DNA of 8,634 bases. It comes from Promethearchaeota archaeon. Its GTDB lineage: Archaea; Asgardarchaeota; Lokiarchaeia; Sigyniarchaeales; SOKP01. Both the position numbers and the translations under genes were made by a program. Shown piece after piece: positions 1 to 5,522 of the stretch; within the stretch, counting starts at the first letter, position 1, and the number at the start of each line of letters is the position of its first letter. The stretch covers positions 1 to 8,634 of the forward strand of contig SDNM01000055.1 of the NCBI GenBank assembly GCA_004524385.1, in the 5' to 3' direction. Under the pieces are notes generated by a model that saw only the letters and a list, made by a program, of their open reading frames with translations, had not been told where the DNA came from and did no database searches.

Positions 1-360
1 AAATTCAGACTTGTGGGGTAATAAAATTCCTTTAAATTCAATACCAGAGCCAGGATCAAAAGCATTTTCAGGAATAGATCTTTCTTGTCGATACCATGTG
101 AAAGATCCATCAGTTGTTCCACGTACTTCGGAATTACTGGGATCAGCACTCGAATATTGTGGTTGATATTGAGTTGTTGGAACCTCTGTATAAGCTTGAG
201 CCGATGCCTGACTCTGTGGGCCCCCTAAAGTTTCCCTTATGATATTACATTCGTGGTTGATAGGATCCTTATGTAAAGCACAATAATTTTGACCACAACC
301 ACTGCAATGAAAAATTGCGTTCTCAGGAAATTCTTCTCCACAATGAGAGCATTTAACCAT
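1..360 (-). CDS. AN1-type zinc finger protein, N-terminal part (C-terminus beyond left edge)
   Basis: The minus-strand frame starts with ATG at 360 and stays open to base 1, giving the first 120 residues. Residues 4-38 match the AN1 zinc-finger spacing exactly: C4-x2-C7-x11-C19-x2-C22-x4-C27-x2-H30-x5-H36-x-C38, which should bind two zinc ions. A Gln/Ser/Thr/Pro-rich linker follows (about 45-80), then a segment with a Trp-Tyr-Arg and a Pro-Gly-rich stretch ending in FKGILLPHKSEF. From family knowledge, archaeal AN1 fingers are often fused to the N-terminus of membrane proteases of the site-2 protease (M50) or rhomboid type. The final residues resemble the stretch just before the first membrane helix of such proteins, so a membrane protease is my guess, but no catalytic motif lies inside the window. 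No strong Shine-Dalgarno is seen before the ATG. The gene is divergent from the small gene at 584. Confidence 0.8.
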   Translation of the reverse strand, partial: MVKCSHCGEEFPENAIFHCSGCGQNYCALHKDPINHECNIIRETLGGPQSQASAQAYTEVPTTQYQPQYSSADPSNSEVRGTTDGSFTWYRQERSIPENAFDPGSGIEFKGILLPHKSEF

Positions 361-583
361 AATTTTTCACATTTATTCAAACTATAAGATCAAGTTTTTA
401 TTATTTTTAGTTAAATAATTAAAAATATAAAATTAAGATATAAAACTTTATTCACGTAGTTGCAAAAACCATTAAGTTTCATATCCTTTCAAAATTTATT
501 TAAATAAGATAGAATTTATAGAATAATAAATAGGCATATTTTTTTCTACATTTTAATCTTCAATATTCTTATAGGTGGATATT
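361..583. promoter_or_regulatory. Divergent intergenic promoter region
   Basis: This very A+T-rich spacer separates two divergently transcribed genes and must hold both promoters. For the plus-strand gene a TATA-like stretch (aatttatttaaataag) lies at about 490-506, and AGGTG at 573-577 serves as ribosome-binding site. For the minus-strand gene no single TATA element stands out. No open frame or RNA gene is apparent. Confidence 0.35.
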
Positions 584-703
584 ATGAGTGAAGAGGAAGA
601 CATGGATGAAAAAGAAAGGGATACTGAACGACAGAAATTAAAAGATTTAGGTGTAGGAAGTACTTGGGATATCTTAACCAGTAAGAAGAAAAAAGAAGAC
701 TAA
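584..703 (+). CDS. Small charged protein, 39 residues
   Basis: ATG at 584 is preceded by AGGTG at 573-577, a good archaeal Shine-Dalgarno at normal spacing, and the frame ends with a double stop (TAA TAA) from 701. The 39-residue product has an acidic N-terminus (MSEEEDMDEKERD), a short middle LKDLGVGSTWDIL that could form an amphipathic helix or a binding motif, and a Lys-rich tail (SKKKKED). It has no Cys, no signal peptide and no membrane segment. I do not recognise the family. The clear ribosome-binding site, tandem stop codons and strongly biased composition argue for a real gene rather than a chance frame. Its charge separation suggests a small soluble partner of nucleic acid or of another protein, but that is speculation. 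Confidence 0.55.
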   Translation: MSEEEDMDEKERDTERQKLKDLGVGSTWDILTSKKKKED

Positions 704-791
704 TAATCTTAAAAATTCTTAATTCTGCTAACATAAACTAATTATATCATAAATCATTTTATAAATAATAACAAGAGAACTGGATAGCGCC

Positions 792-1055
792 GTGAACTCA
801 TTGGTTAAGAGAATTGTATACTGTGAAACATGTGAAAGACTTGTTGAGCTTAAAAGAAAAAGTTTTGATCATCGATACCATGAGCTATTATGTATCATGT
901 TTTTAACTGTGGTTCTAATACCTCTCTATTTTATTTTGAAATATCGAAAAAAGAAAAATACATGCCCGAACTGTGATTCTGAATTCAATCTGAAAAACCT
1001 TCCAAAACCACCAGATCATTTATCAATACCAGCGGAATTAGAAAAAACGCTATAA
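792..1055 (+). CDS. Small membrane-associated split zinc ribbon, LITAF-like, 87 residues
   Basis: The frame opens with GTG at 792. This start is needed to keep the first Cys pair; the next in-frame Met lies inside the hydrophobic segment. The order is C11-x2-C14, a basic stretch with H27 and H30, a hydrophobic segment of about 18 residues (32-49, containing LIPLYFIL), a Lys/Arg patch (50-55), then C58-P-N-C61. A CxxC knuckle, an in-plane hydrophobic segment with a Pro, and a closing CPNC knuckle is the plan of LITAF/SIMPLE zinc-ribbon domains, in which both knuckles form one zinc site on the cytosolic face and the hydrophobic part dips into the membrane. The match is by architecture only. A plain single-pass zinc-ribbon protein is the alternative. 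The Shine-Dalgarno is poor; a TATA-like element lies at about 757-770. The gene ends 20 bases before the stop of the convergent gene at 1076. Confidence 0.65.
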   Translation: MNSLVKRIVYCETCERLVELKRKSFDHRYHELLCIMFLTVVLIPLYFILKYRKKKNTCPNCDSEFNLKNLPKPPDHLSIPAELEKTL

Positions 1056-1075
1056 TATCTTGGAAAGAATAAAAT

Positions 1076-1330
1076 TTAAGATTTTTTAATTTTCATTTTG
1101 CTTTTACATCTTGGACAAATTTTATCCCTTTCTGTAAGCTGTTTTTTGATAATAGTTTTTTGATATTTACATTTAGCTTTAGGACAAATGAGAATATATT
1201 TTATGAGTTTTAATGGTGTTTTCTCTGGAGAGGTAGCTTCTTTTGTTTTATCTTCCGAAGCTTTAGGTTGAGATTTCTTTTTTACTTCTTCCTTTTTTTT
1301 TTTAGGTTTTATCCATTTATCCAAGCTCAA
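1076..1330 (-). CDS. Lys-rich zinc-ribbon protein, 84 residues
   Basis: The product begins MSLDKWIKPKKKKEE and is Lys/Glu-rich and probably disordered to about residue 40. A compact zinc ribbon follows: C49-x4-C54 and C72-P-R-C75, with a basic strand between them (KYQKTIIKKQL) and a Lys-rich tail. A zinc ribbon with long basic extensions suggests nucleic-acid or ribosome binding, but I cannot assign a specific function. The start codon is TTG, supported by a strong Shine-Dalgarno (AGGTGAG at 1337-1343 on the minus strand, six bases before TTG). The gene is convergent with the LITAF-like gene, with a 20-base gap; T-runs that could end each transcript lie inside the 3' end of the opposing gene (about 1083-1088 and 1042-1047). 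Similar short start-anchored zinc-ribbon proteins occur in archaea, and a conserved hypothetical protein is the safest label. Confidence 0.75.
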   Translation of the reverse strand: MSLDKWIKPKKKKEEVKKKSQPKASEDKTKEATSPEKTPLKLIKYILICPKAKCKYQKTIIKKQLTERDKICPRCKSKMKIKKS

Positions 1331-1336
1331 GTTTTA

Positions 1337-1343
1337 CTCACCT
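1337..1343 (-). promoter_or_regulatory. Shine-Dalgarno fixing a TTG start
   Basis: AGGTGAG on the minus strand is complementary to the archaeal 16S rRNA 3' end and lies six bases before the TTG at 1330-1328. It decides the start of the 84-residue zinc-ribbon gene, which has no ATG near its N-terminus. Confidence 0.7.
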
Positions 1344-1439
1344 ATACTTTGAATGCTATTTTGATAACAAGGATTTTAAACTACTATTGTTGTTTTACGT
1401 TTTTAAAAATTACTATATTAAGTTAAATAATAAAAGGAA

Positions 1440-1465
1440 TAGTAAAAAAAATATTATTAAAAAAG
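1440..1465 (-). terminator. Oligo-T terminator of the SAM synthetase gene
   Basis: Just after the minus-strand stop of the synthetase gene the transcribed strand reads as two U-runs, about six and then eight U (A-run at 1444-1451 on the plus strand), with no strong hairpin. Archaeal RNA polymerase commonly terminates at such U-tracts. Confidence 0.5.
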
Positions 1466-1470
1466 AAGAA

Positions 1471-2706
1471 TTAAAAAACTTGTTCTTTACCAGCTATAAG
1501 TCGCTCTCTCAAATCAATTATATTTTCCTTACTTAATTTATCTGCAGACACTTCTTCAGCAATTTTTCTTATGCTTTCGAAGCTTACATTTTCAGCGGGA
1601 ATCAAACTAATTGAATTTACCCATGGATCCGTAATTGGTCTCCCAATTTGGGATAATAGTTTTACATGAGCTTCAATAATATCGCCTTGTCCTCTTTTAA
1701 TTATTTCTCTTGCCATATTCGTCGCGAGCACATTATATATTTTGCCAACATGATTTATAGGGTTTTTACCGCATACTGCCTCCAAACTCATTGTTCTACA
1801 TGGGGTAATAAGACCGTTACTTCTGTTCCCTCGCCCAACTTCTCCATCATCTCCTGCTTCGGCACTTGTACCAGTAATCGTCAGAAAAAGAATTTCCTTC
1901 TCAATATTATCTCCAACATTCACAGCACAGCGTACTTCTCTTTTAGGAATTATTTTTGCTGCTAGATCTAAAACAGCATCTTTCATTTGATTAGTATAAT
2001 TTATATACTCATCTTTGTCATTAATATATCCCGATACCATAGCGCAACAGAGGGTAATGTCAATTTTATTCTCAACACGTTGGGTCATTACTTTAATATC
2101 TTCTCCCGAACCTTTACACTTATCTTTAAATGCGTCAGAATTTAATAATTTCTCTGCTTCTAATGTTATTTTCTCTAGATCTGAATAAGGCGCATACCCT
2201 ACTCCAAAACTAGTATCGTTAGCTAATGGTACTTGTTCCTTTGCATCAGATTCTTCAAAAACTCCGGTCAAATCTATAGATCCTGGTCTAATAGCATAAT
2301 CAAATTGGATATCTTTTTGAATATCAAGATTTCTAAAAATATTAGATACAGTTTGACGACAAGCATCAAGACAGATAGTCGCAACAGGAATGTATTTTAG
2401 TTTATTTTCTTTCAAAATTTGATTAATTGCACGACCGACAATTAAAAAGTATTCTGGTTCTAAGATTACTCCTCCCCCAAACTCAGGTTTGGAAATACCT
2501 CCAACTAACGCCGCTTTATCTACATTATGGTGATAGTAACGACCAAAATTTTCAAAATAGTATTTGCAAAGCGCTCTTGAACAAGCATCTGCCGCAGCAT
2601 CACAAACAGAATCCGGATGACCAATACCTTTCCTTTCGGCTAGTTCAGGGAAACTGTTTTTGGGATCTTCAATAGCTAAAAAATTAGCTTTATCTATTCT
2701 TAACAT
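1471..2706 (-). CDS. mat: S-adenosylmethionine synthetase, archaeal type, 411 residues
   Basis: This cytosolic enzyme makes S-adenosylmethionine from methionine and ATP, releasing phosphate and pyrophosphate, and supplies nearly all cellular methylation. The sequence belongs to the archaeal class, which is very divergent from the bacterial/eukaryotic MetK. Recognisable blocks are GHPDSVCDAAAD (29-40), VDKAALVGG (62-70), FGGG (76-79), DTSFGVGYAP (164-173), the signature region GTSAEAGDDGEVGRGNR (279-295), NGLITPCR (297-304) and GKNPINHVGKIYN (313-325). The length is normal for the family (about 400), so the gene is intact. The ATG at 2706 fits the conserved N-terminus and lies about 27 bases from a TATA box, so the mRNA is probably leaderless or nearly so. 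The gene is divergent from the transporter at 2997. Its first 72 codons and upstream region occur again at 4676-5035; see the pseudogene and repeat entries. Confidence 0.97.
   Translation of the reverse strand: MLRIDKANFLAIEDPKNSFPELAERKGIGHPDSVCDAAADACSRALCKYYFENFGRYYHHNVDKAALVGGISKPEFGGGVILEPEYFLIVGRAINQILKENKLKYIPVATICLDACRQTVSNIFRNLDIQKDIQFDYAIRPGSIDLTGVFEESDAKEQVPLANDTSFGVGYAPYSDLEKITLEAEKLLNSDAFKDKCKGSGEDIKVMTQRVENKIDITLCCAMVSGYINDKDEYINYTNQMKDAVLDLAAKIIPKREVRCAVNVGDNIEKEILFLTITGTSAEAGDDGEVGRGNRSNGLITPCRTMSLEAVCGKNPINHVGKIYNVLATNMAREIIKRGQGDIIEAHVKLLSQIGRPITDPWVNSISLIPAENVSFESIRKIAEEVSADKLSKENIIDLRERLIAGKEQVF
2491..2535 (-). repeat. 45-base perfect direct repeat, copy A (inside mat)
   Basis: These 45 bases encode residues 58-72 of the synthetase (YHHNVDKAALVGGIS) and are identical, base for base, to 4676-4720 in the same orientation. 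The next base outward (2536) already differs, and one codon in two differs beyond it. The repeat marks the breakpoint of the partial duplication. Confidence 0.95.
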
Positions 2707-2732
2707 TTTATCAACTTTTAGTCATGTGAAGT

Positions 2733-2744
2733 ATTTATATAAAT
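2733..2744 (-). promoter_or_regulatory. TATA box of mat
   Basis: ATTTATATAAAT (same on both strands) lies 27-38 bases upstream of the mat ATG. With the usual archaeal TATA-to-start-site distance, transcription would begin within a few bases of the ATG. The element and its position are preserved in the partial copy at 4914-4925, which supports its function. Confidence 0.7.
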
Positions 2745-2910
2745 AATTTTTTAATAAAAAAAGTTATGATTAGATAAGTTAAAGTTCCATGTTCTTACCT
2801 CTGTGATGTGCATAAAAAAGAAAAGTTTTTTATAATTTTTAATCTTTTTTTTCATTTTACTTTTTTTTTAAACCTCAACCTTTTCATATTATCAAAGCAG
2901 AAAGAACAAT

Positions 2911-2921
2911 TTAAATATAAA
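2911..2921 (+). promoter_or_regulatory. Candidate TATA box of the transporter gene
   Basis: TTAAATATAAA, preceded by a purine-rich stretch (agaaagaacaa) that could act as a BRE, lies about 80 bases before the transporter ATG. A second candidate, tttaatatatt at 2970-2980, is too near the ATG unless the message lacks a leader. The choice is uncertain. Confidence 0.35.
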
Positions 2922-2996
2922 TAAATGTTTATAACTTATGCTTTATCTAATTTTTTCAAAATCTAGTAGTTTAATATATTAGAGAGATTAGAATCA

Positions 2997-4331
2997 ATGG
3001 ATTTATTAATACTCCAAATAATTATTGGTATATGTTTTTTAGGATTAGTGATAATCCTTTTTTTTGAGAAATATGATTATATCTATTATTCAATGCTATT
3101 TATTCTAATTGGGGCACTTATAACAGCTATTTTTATTCCAGAAGCGCGAACAATTGAATTTTATATTATGACTATTGAGTGGGAAATAATTTTTTTTATG
3201 ATAGGATTATTCCTTATTGTTGAGGTATTAAAAGAACAGAAAATTATTGATGAAATTGCTATGCGCGTTGTTGATCGTTATCAAGATAATCCCCGTAAGT
3301 TATTTTATGTTTTTTGTTTAATAACAACTCTATTTGCATCAATCATTGCGGCAATCTCGATTGTTATAATATTTATTCCTCTTATTATAACTGCCTGCCG
3401 AAAATTAGAAATAAATCCAGTTCCTTATTTACTTGGAGTTTCCGTATGCATAAATTTATCCGCAACATTGACTCCATTTGGTTCAGCTCAAAATATTATT
3501 ATTTCAAACGAATTTAATTTAGATTTTATGTGGTTTTTAGTAAATATATTTCCTTATTTCATATTTACATTCGTGCTTACTATTATATTACTAGATAAAT
3601 TTGTTTTATCGAAAGAGATAAAAAAATATAATATAAGTAAAAAAGAAAAGAAATCTAATATGAAAAAGACGATATTTAAAGATGAACATATTGATAAAAA
3701 AGTCTTTAACAAAAATATCGTCGCATTATTTATTTTTTTTTGTCTTCTGATTTTCAGCCCTGAAATATATCTAGCGGCATTAATTGGAGCGATTATTTTT
3801 GTCTCTATTAATCCAATTAAGAATAAAGAAGGAAAGAAAAGAATGTCATTAAATCATTATCTTCAAAAAATAGATTATAAACTAATATATTTCTTTATAT
3901 GCCTGTTTATATTTGTTGGGTTAATGCAATTAAATGGGACAATAGCTATATTCGAAAAGGCTATTGAAAATCTATCTGCTGAGGATGAGTTTATTTTAGC
4001 TGTTTTAATATTAATCATTACGTCAATTTTAAGTGGATTTTTAGATAATACGCCTGTAACAATTATGTTTATTCCCATTATTAAAATACTTGTGGGGCTA
4101 TCAGAGTTTTATAGTAATTCATTACTTATTGCTTTTATTTTAGGAATTAATTTAGGAGGAAATTTTCTACCTCAGGGAAGTGCTGCAGATATGCTAATCC
4201 TTGAAAGTGGAAGGAATTATGAATTAAAAGATCTTACTTTTAAACGAATGTTTAAAGTAGGTTCAACTTTTTCCGTATTACATATATTGATTGGAATTGG
4301 ATATTTAGCCTTAATTATTTTTATTTTTTAA
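2997..4331 (+). CDS. Membrane ion/anion transporter, SLC13/ArsB-NhaD (IT superfamily) type, 444 residues
   Basis: This is a polytopic inner-membrane protein with about 11-12 hydrophobic segments. They run roughly 3-23, 28-47, 60-77, 102-133, 141-160, 174-200, 240-272, 295-312 and 331-345, then a helix after 352, 375-390 and 418-444. A long basic cytoplasmic loop at 205-239 divides two halves. Each half has a re-entrant signature: NLSATLTPFGSAQN (153-166), and SGFLDNTPVT (346-355) with LGGNFLPQGSAAD (386-398). These correspond to the inverted-repeat substrate/cation motifs of citrate/sulfate-type SLC13 carriers and of ArsB, P-protein and NhaD antiporters. Length and layout fit the superfamily. 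The substrate cannot be told: it could be an anion with sodium, arsenite, or sodium/proton exchange. Codon usage is as A+T-rich as its surroundings. It stands alone, divergent from mat, between the two mat 5' copies. The ribosome-binding site is weak (agagagatta). Confidence 0.88.
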   Translation: MDLLILQIIIGICFLGLVIILFFEKYDYIYYSMLFILIGALITAIFIPEARTIEFYIMTIEWEIIFFMIGLFLIVEVLKEQKIIDEIAMRVVDRYQDNPRKLFYVFCLITTLFASIIAAISIVIIFIPLIITACRKLEINPVPYLLGVSVCINLSATLTPFGSAQNIIISNEFNLDFMWFLVNIFPYFIFTFVLTIILLDKFVLSKEIKKYNISKKEKKSNMKKTIFKDEHIDKKVFNKNIVALFIFFCLLIFSPEIYLAALIGAIIFVSINPIKNKEGKKRMSLNHYLQKIDYKLIYFFICLFIFVGLMQLNGTIAIFEKAIENLSAEDEFILAVLILIITSILSGFLDNTPVTIMFIPIIKILVGLSEFYSNSLLIAFILGINLGGNFLPQGSAADMLILESGRNYELKDLTFKRMFKVGSTFSVLHILIGIGYLALIIFIF

Positions 4332-4654
4332 TAGTAGATATTATTAAAAATTCTATATCTATTCAGATTTAGGATATTTTTAACAACATAATCGAAATTC
4401 ATTAATTCATAGCATTATAAACTATTAAAAAAAAGCTAACATGCAAATATTCACAAATTATTAATACCTCAAACTTACAAATATTAGTTTTTATTGGAGA
4501 AATTCATTACTTGGGATGTGACGAAAAAGGCAAAATAATCAAAAAATACTCATAATCTTCTGGTTGTAATTTATAAAAATTAACCCAAAATACTATATTA
4601 ATAGAAAGCGGTATAGTTTTAAATTCTTATAAAGAGGTATTTAAGAGGAAATTA
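4332..4654. other. A+T-rich spacer between the transporter and the partial mat copy
   Basis: There is no convincing gene in this stretch. One plus-strand frame is open for about 40 codons and ends at 4555; its last part reads IGEIHYLGCDEKGKIIKKYS. That is protein-like, but it lacks a start with good spacing and may be the tail of a decayed gene. The region has no counterpart near the intact mat gene, so it lies outside the duplicated segment. Confidence 0.4.
4335..4361 (+). terminator. Possible 3' hairpin after the transporter gene
   Basis: TAGATAT at 4335-4341 and ATATCTA at 4355-4361 form a perfect seven-base stem around a 13-base A+T-rich loop, immediately after the transporter stop. It is weak because all but one pair per stem are A-T, so it may be a 3'-end structure or chance. 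Confidence 0.3.
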
Positions 4655-4885
4655 TTAAGGGGTAGATCTATAAACGGAAATACCTCCAACTAACGCCGCT
4701 TTATCTACATTATGGTGATAATAACGTCCAAAAGTTTCAAAATAATATTTACATAATGCTCTTGAACAAGCGTCAGCAGCAGCATCACAGACAGAATCAG
4801 GATGACCTATTCCTTTCCTCTCAGCTAATTCGGGGAAGTCTGTTTGCTCTATAGGTAAAAAATCTGCTTTGTTAATTTTTAACAT
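4655..4885 (-). pseudogene. Partial duplicate of mat: first 70 codons with promoter
   Basis: ATG at 4885 opens a 76-residue frame. Residues 1-70 match synthetase residues 1-72, and six unrelated residues (VYRSTP) then lead to a stop. Homology ends abruptly at 4676. It retains GHPDSVCDAAAD and VDKAALVGG but lacks all of the remaining domains, so it cannot be an active synthetase. From the FPELAERKG block to the breakpoint (54 codons) I count 17 synonymous codon differences and one amino-acid change (Asn53 to Thr) against mat. The first 16 residues differ more (for example IEQTD in place of IEDPKNS). The mainly silent divergence means both 5' ends evolved under selection as parts of working genes before this one was cut off. 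The TATA box is intact, so a short peptide could still be made. Confidence 0.9.
4676..4720 (-). repeat. 45-base perfect direct repeat, copy B (junction of partial mat)
   Basis: This stretch is identical to 2491-2535 and lies exactly at the end of homology of the partial copy. The distance between the two repeats is 2185 bases, enclosing the mat 5' end, its promoter and the transporter. Confidence 0.95.
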
Positions 4886-4913
4886 TCTTTGTCAACTCTT
4901 AGTTGTATGAAGT

Positions 4914-4925
4914 ATTAATATAAAT
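4914..4925 (-). promoter_or_regulatory. TATA box of the partial mat copy
   Basis: The minus strand reads ATTTATATTAAT, 29-40 bases upstream of the ATG at 4885. It corresponds to the mat TATA box with two base changes, and keeps the downstream conserved GTTGA just before the start codon. The promoter looks functional although the gene it drives is truncated. Confidence 0.6.
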
Positions 4926-5042
4926 AGTCTTTTAATAAAAAAATTTGTGATTAAATATCTAAAAATAACTTTTCCTTAAATCTATGATTTGGCTAAGAAG
5001 GAAAATTTTTTATTGTTTTTCTTGTTTTTTAATAGTAGGATA

Positions 5043-5171
5043 GTGTTGATTGAGAATATTAAGAAAAGAGTAGATTCACTGTTAAAAGAAGCACAATTCG
5101 AAACTTTTTTTTTCGAAAGTTCTGCTTCAGTAAAAAATAAATTGTGTTTTGACTCCTTAGTGAAAAAGTAA
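5043..5171 (+). pseudogene. Short fragment, possibly the N-terminus of an archaeal HTH regulator
   Basis: The frame is open from a TTG at 4989, but bases before about 5035 align with non-coding DNA upstream of mat, so a more credible start is GTG at 5043 (or TTG at 5046). The 42 residues from there include LIENIKKRVDSLLKEAQFE and end in a Cys-Phe-Asp block, LCFDSLVKK. A helix ending in LLKEAxF followed by a CFD-L-V-x-K/R strand resembles the N-terminus of the COG1395-type archaeal HTH regulators, which continue with a much longer chain. Here a stop follows at 5169-5171. The same frame reopens after the stop and continues through the ATG at 5217, consistent with a decayed gene, but the downstream residues do not match that family. 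The family assignment is tentative. Confidence 0.3.
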
Positions 5172-5204
5172 TCTGGTGGACAGATTACAATCTGGTGGAC
5201 AGAT
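5168..5204 (+). repeat. Two tandem identical inverted repeats (hairpins) with GTGGA centre
   Basis: The 15-base unit ATCTG-GTGGA-CAGAT occurs at 5171-5185 and again, without any change, at 5190-5204, with period 19. Each unit is a perfect five-base inverted repeat around GTGGA. In the first copy the stem extends to eight bases (GTAATCTG at 5168-5175 with CAGATTAC at 5181-5188). The second copy is followed directly by GGGGAG, the Shine-Dalgarno of the frame at 5217. It could be a pair of operator sites for a dimeric regulator or two RNA hairpins before a start codon. G+C is locally higher than in the surroundings. Confidence 0.75.
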
Positions 5205-5216
5205 GGGGAGATCTCT

Positions 5217-5417
5217 ATGAGAGATGTTCATTTTTGCAAAATTGGATGGGGTTGGCTGGTTATATGTAGTAAATTTGCTTTTAATATATTAGAATCTCTC
5301 GGAAACATAAAAGGTAAATACTTAATAAAACGATTTCTCGCATCTACAGGAGAAGAATCAGAAGAACATTCTAAGATATATGATAATATTTATTCAAGAG
5401 CTAGAATAATATATTGA
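5217..5417 (+). CDS. Small unknown protein or gene remnant, 66 residues
   Basis: ATG at 5217 has a good Shine-Dalgarno (GGGGAG, 5205-5210, six bases upstream) and the frame runs to tandem TGA codons from 5415. The product begins MRDVHFCKIGWGWLVICSKF, with a mildly hydrophobic stretch, then ILESLGNIKGKYLIKRFLAS, an acidic/Ser/Glu stretch, and ends SRARIIY. It has no complete zinc motif and no clear membrane helix. I do not recognise it. It lies in the same reading frame as the fragment ending at 5171, separated by one stop and the twin hairpins, so it may be the 3' part of one broken gene rather than a gene of its own. Confidence 0.4.
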   Translation: MRDVHFCKIGWGWLVICSKFAFNILESLGNIKGKYLIKRFLASTGEESEEHSKIYDNIYSRARIIY

Positions 5418-5522
5418 TGAAAAATTAAAACTTGTATTAAATTACTTTTGAAAGAATACTATTAAATGACATTTCACAGGAATTCTAACGATGGTTAATA
5501 AAGATATTTTAAAAATTTTACC

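Larger units (their letters stand above)
2491..2860 (-). repeat. Copy A of the duplicated mat 5' end plus upstream region
   Basis: The first 72 mat codons and about 150 bases upstream are paralogous to 4676-5035 in the same orientation. The aligned non-coding parts include the TATA box, a TTTTTTATTAA-type block just upstream of it, and a further block around 2801-2850 whose distance from the ATG (95 bases) nearly equals that in copy B (97 bases). Beyond about 2860 the two copies are unrelated. Confidence 0.8.
4676..5035 (-). repeat. Copy B of the duplicated mat 5' end plus upstream region
   Basis: This is the counterpart of 2491-2860. The non-coding part (4886 to about 5035) keeps the TATA box, the following TTTTTTATTAA-type block and a block at about 4982-5030, in the same order and almost the same spacing as upstream of mat. 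Similarity fades near 5035, where the remnant frame at 5043 begins. Confidence 0.78.

Noticed and set aside
1666..1965. Plus-strand 99-residue open frame opposite mat
   Set aside because: It lies wholly antisense inside the clear SAM synthetase gene and has no recognisable product; a shadow frame.
2427..2675. Plus-strand 82-residue open frame opposite the mat 5' part
   Set aside because: Antisense shadow of the highly conserved synthetase N-terminus.
2795..2850. C/D-box small RNA before the transporter (GTGATGT resembles box C)
   Set aside because: No matching D box or terminal stem could be found; only one weak box.
2707..2996. SAM-sensing riboswitch before mat
   Set aside because: The TATA box sits about 30 bases from the ATG, leaving almost no leader RNA, so no riboswitch can fit.
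3314..3517. Plus-strand 67-residue frame inside the transporter
   Set aside because: Out-of-frame shadow of the transporter gene; no ribosome-binding site.
3875..4078. Minus-strand 67-residue frame opposite the transporter
   Set aside because: Antisense shadow of a well-supported membrane protein gene.
4989..5042. TTG at 4989 as the start of a 60-residue gene
   Set aside because: These bases align with the non-coding region upstream of the intact mat gene, so they are unlikely to be coding.
5168..5204. CRISPR array
   Set aside because: Only two 15-base units with a four-base gap; no spacers of normal length.
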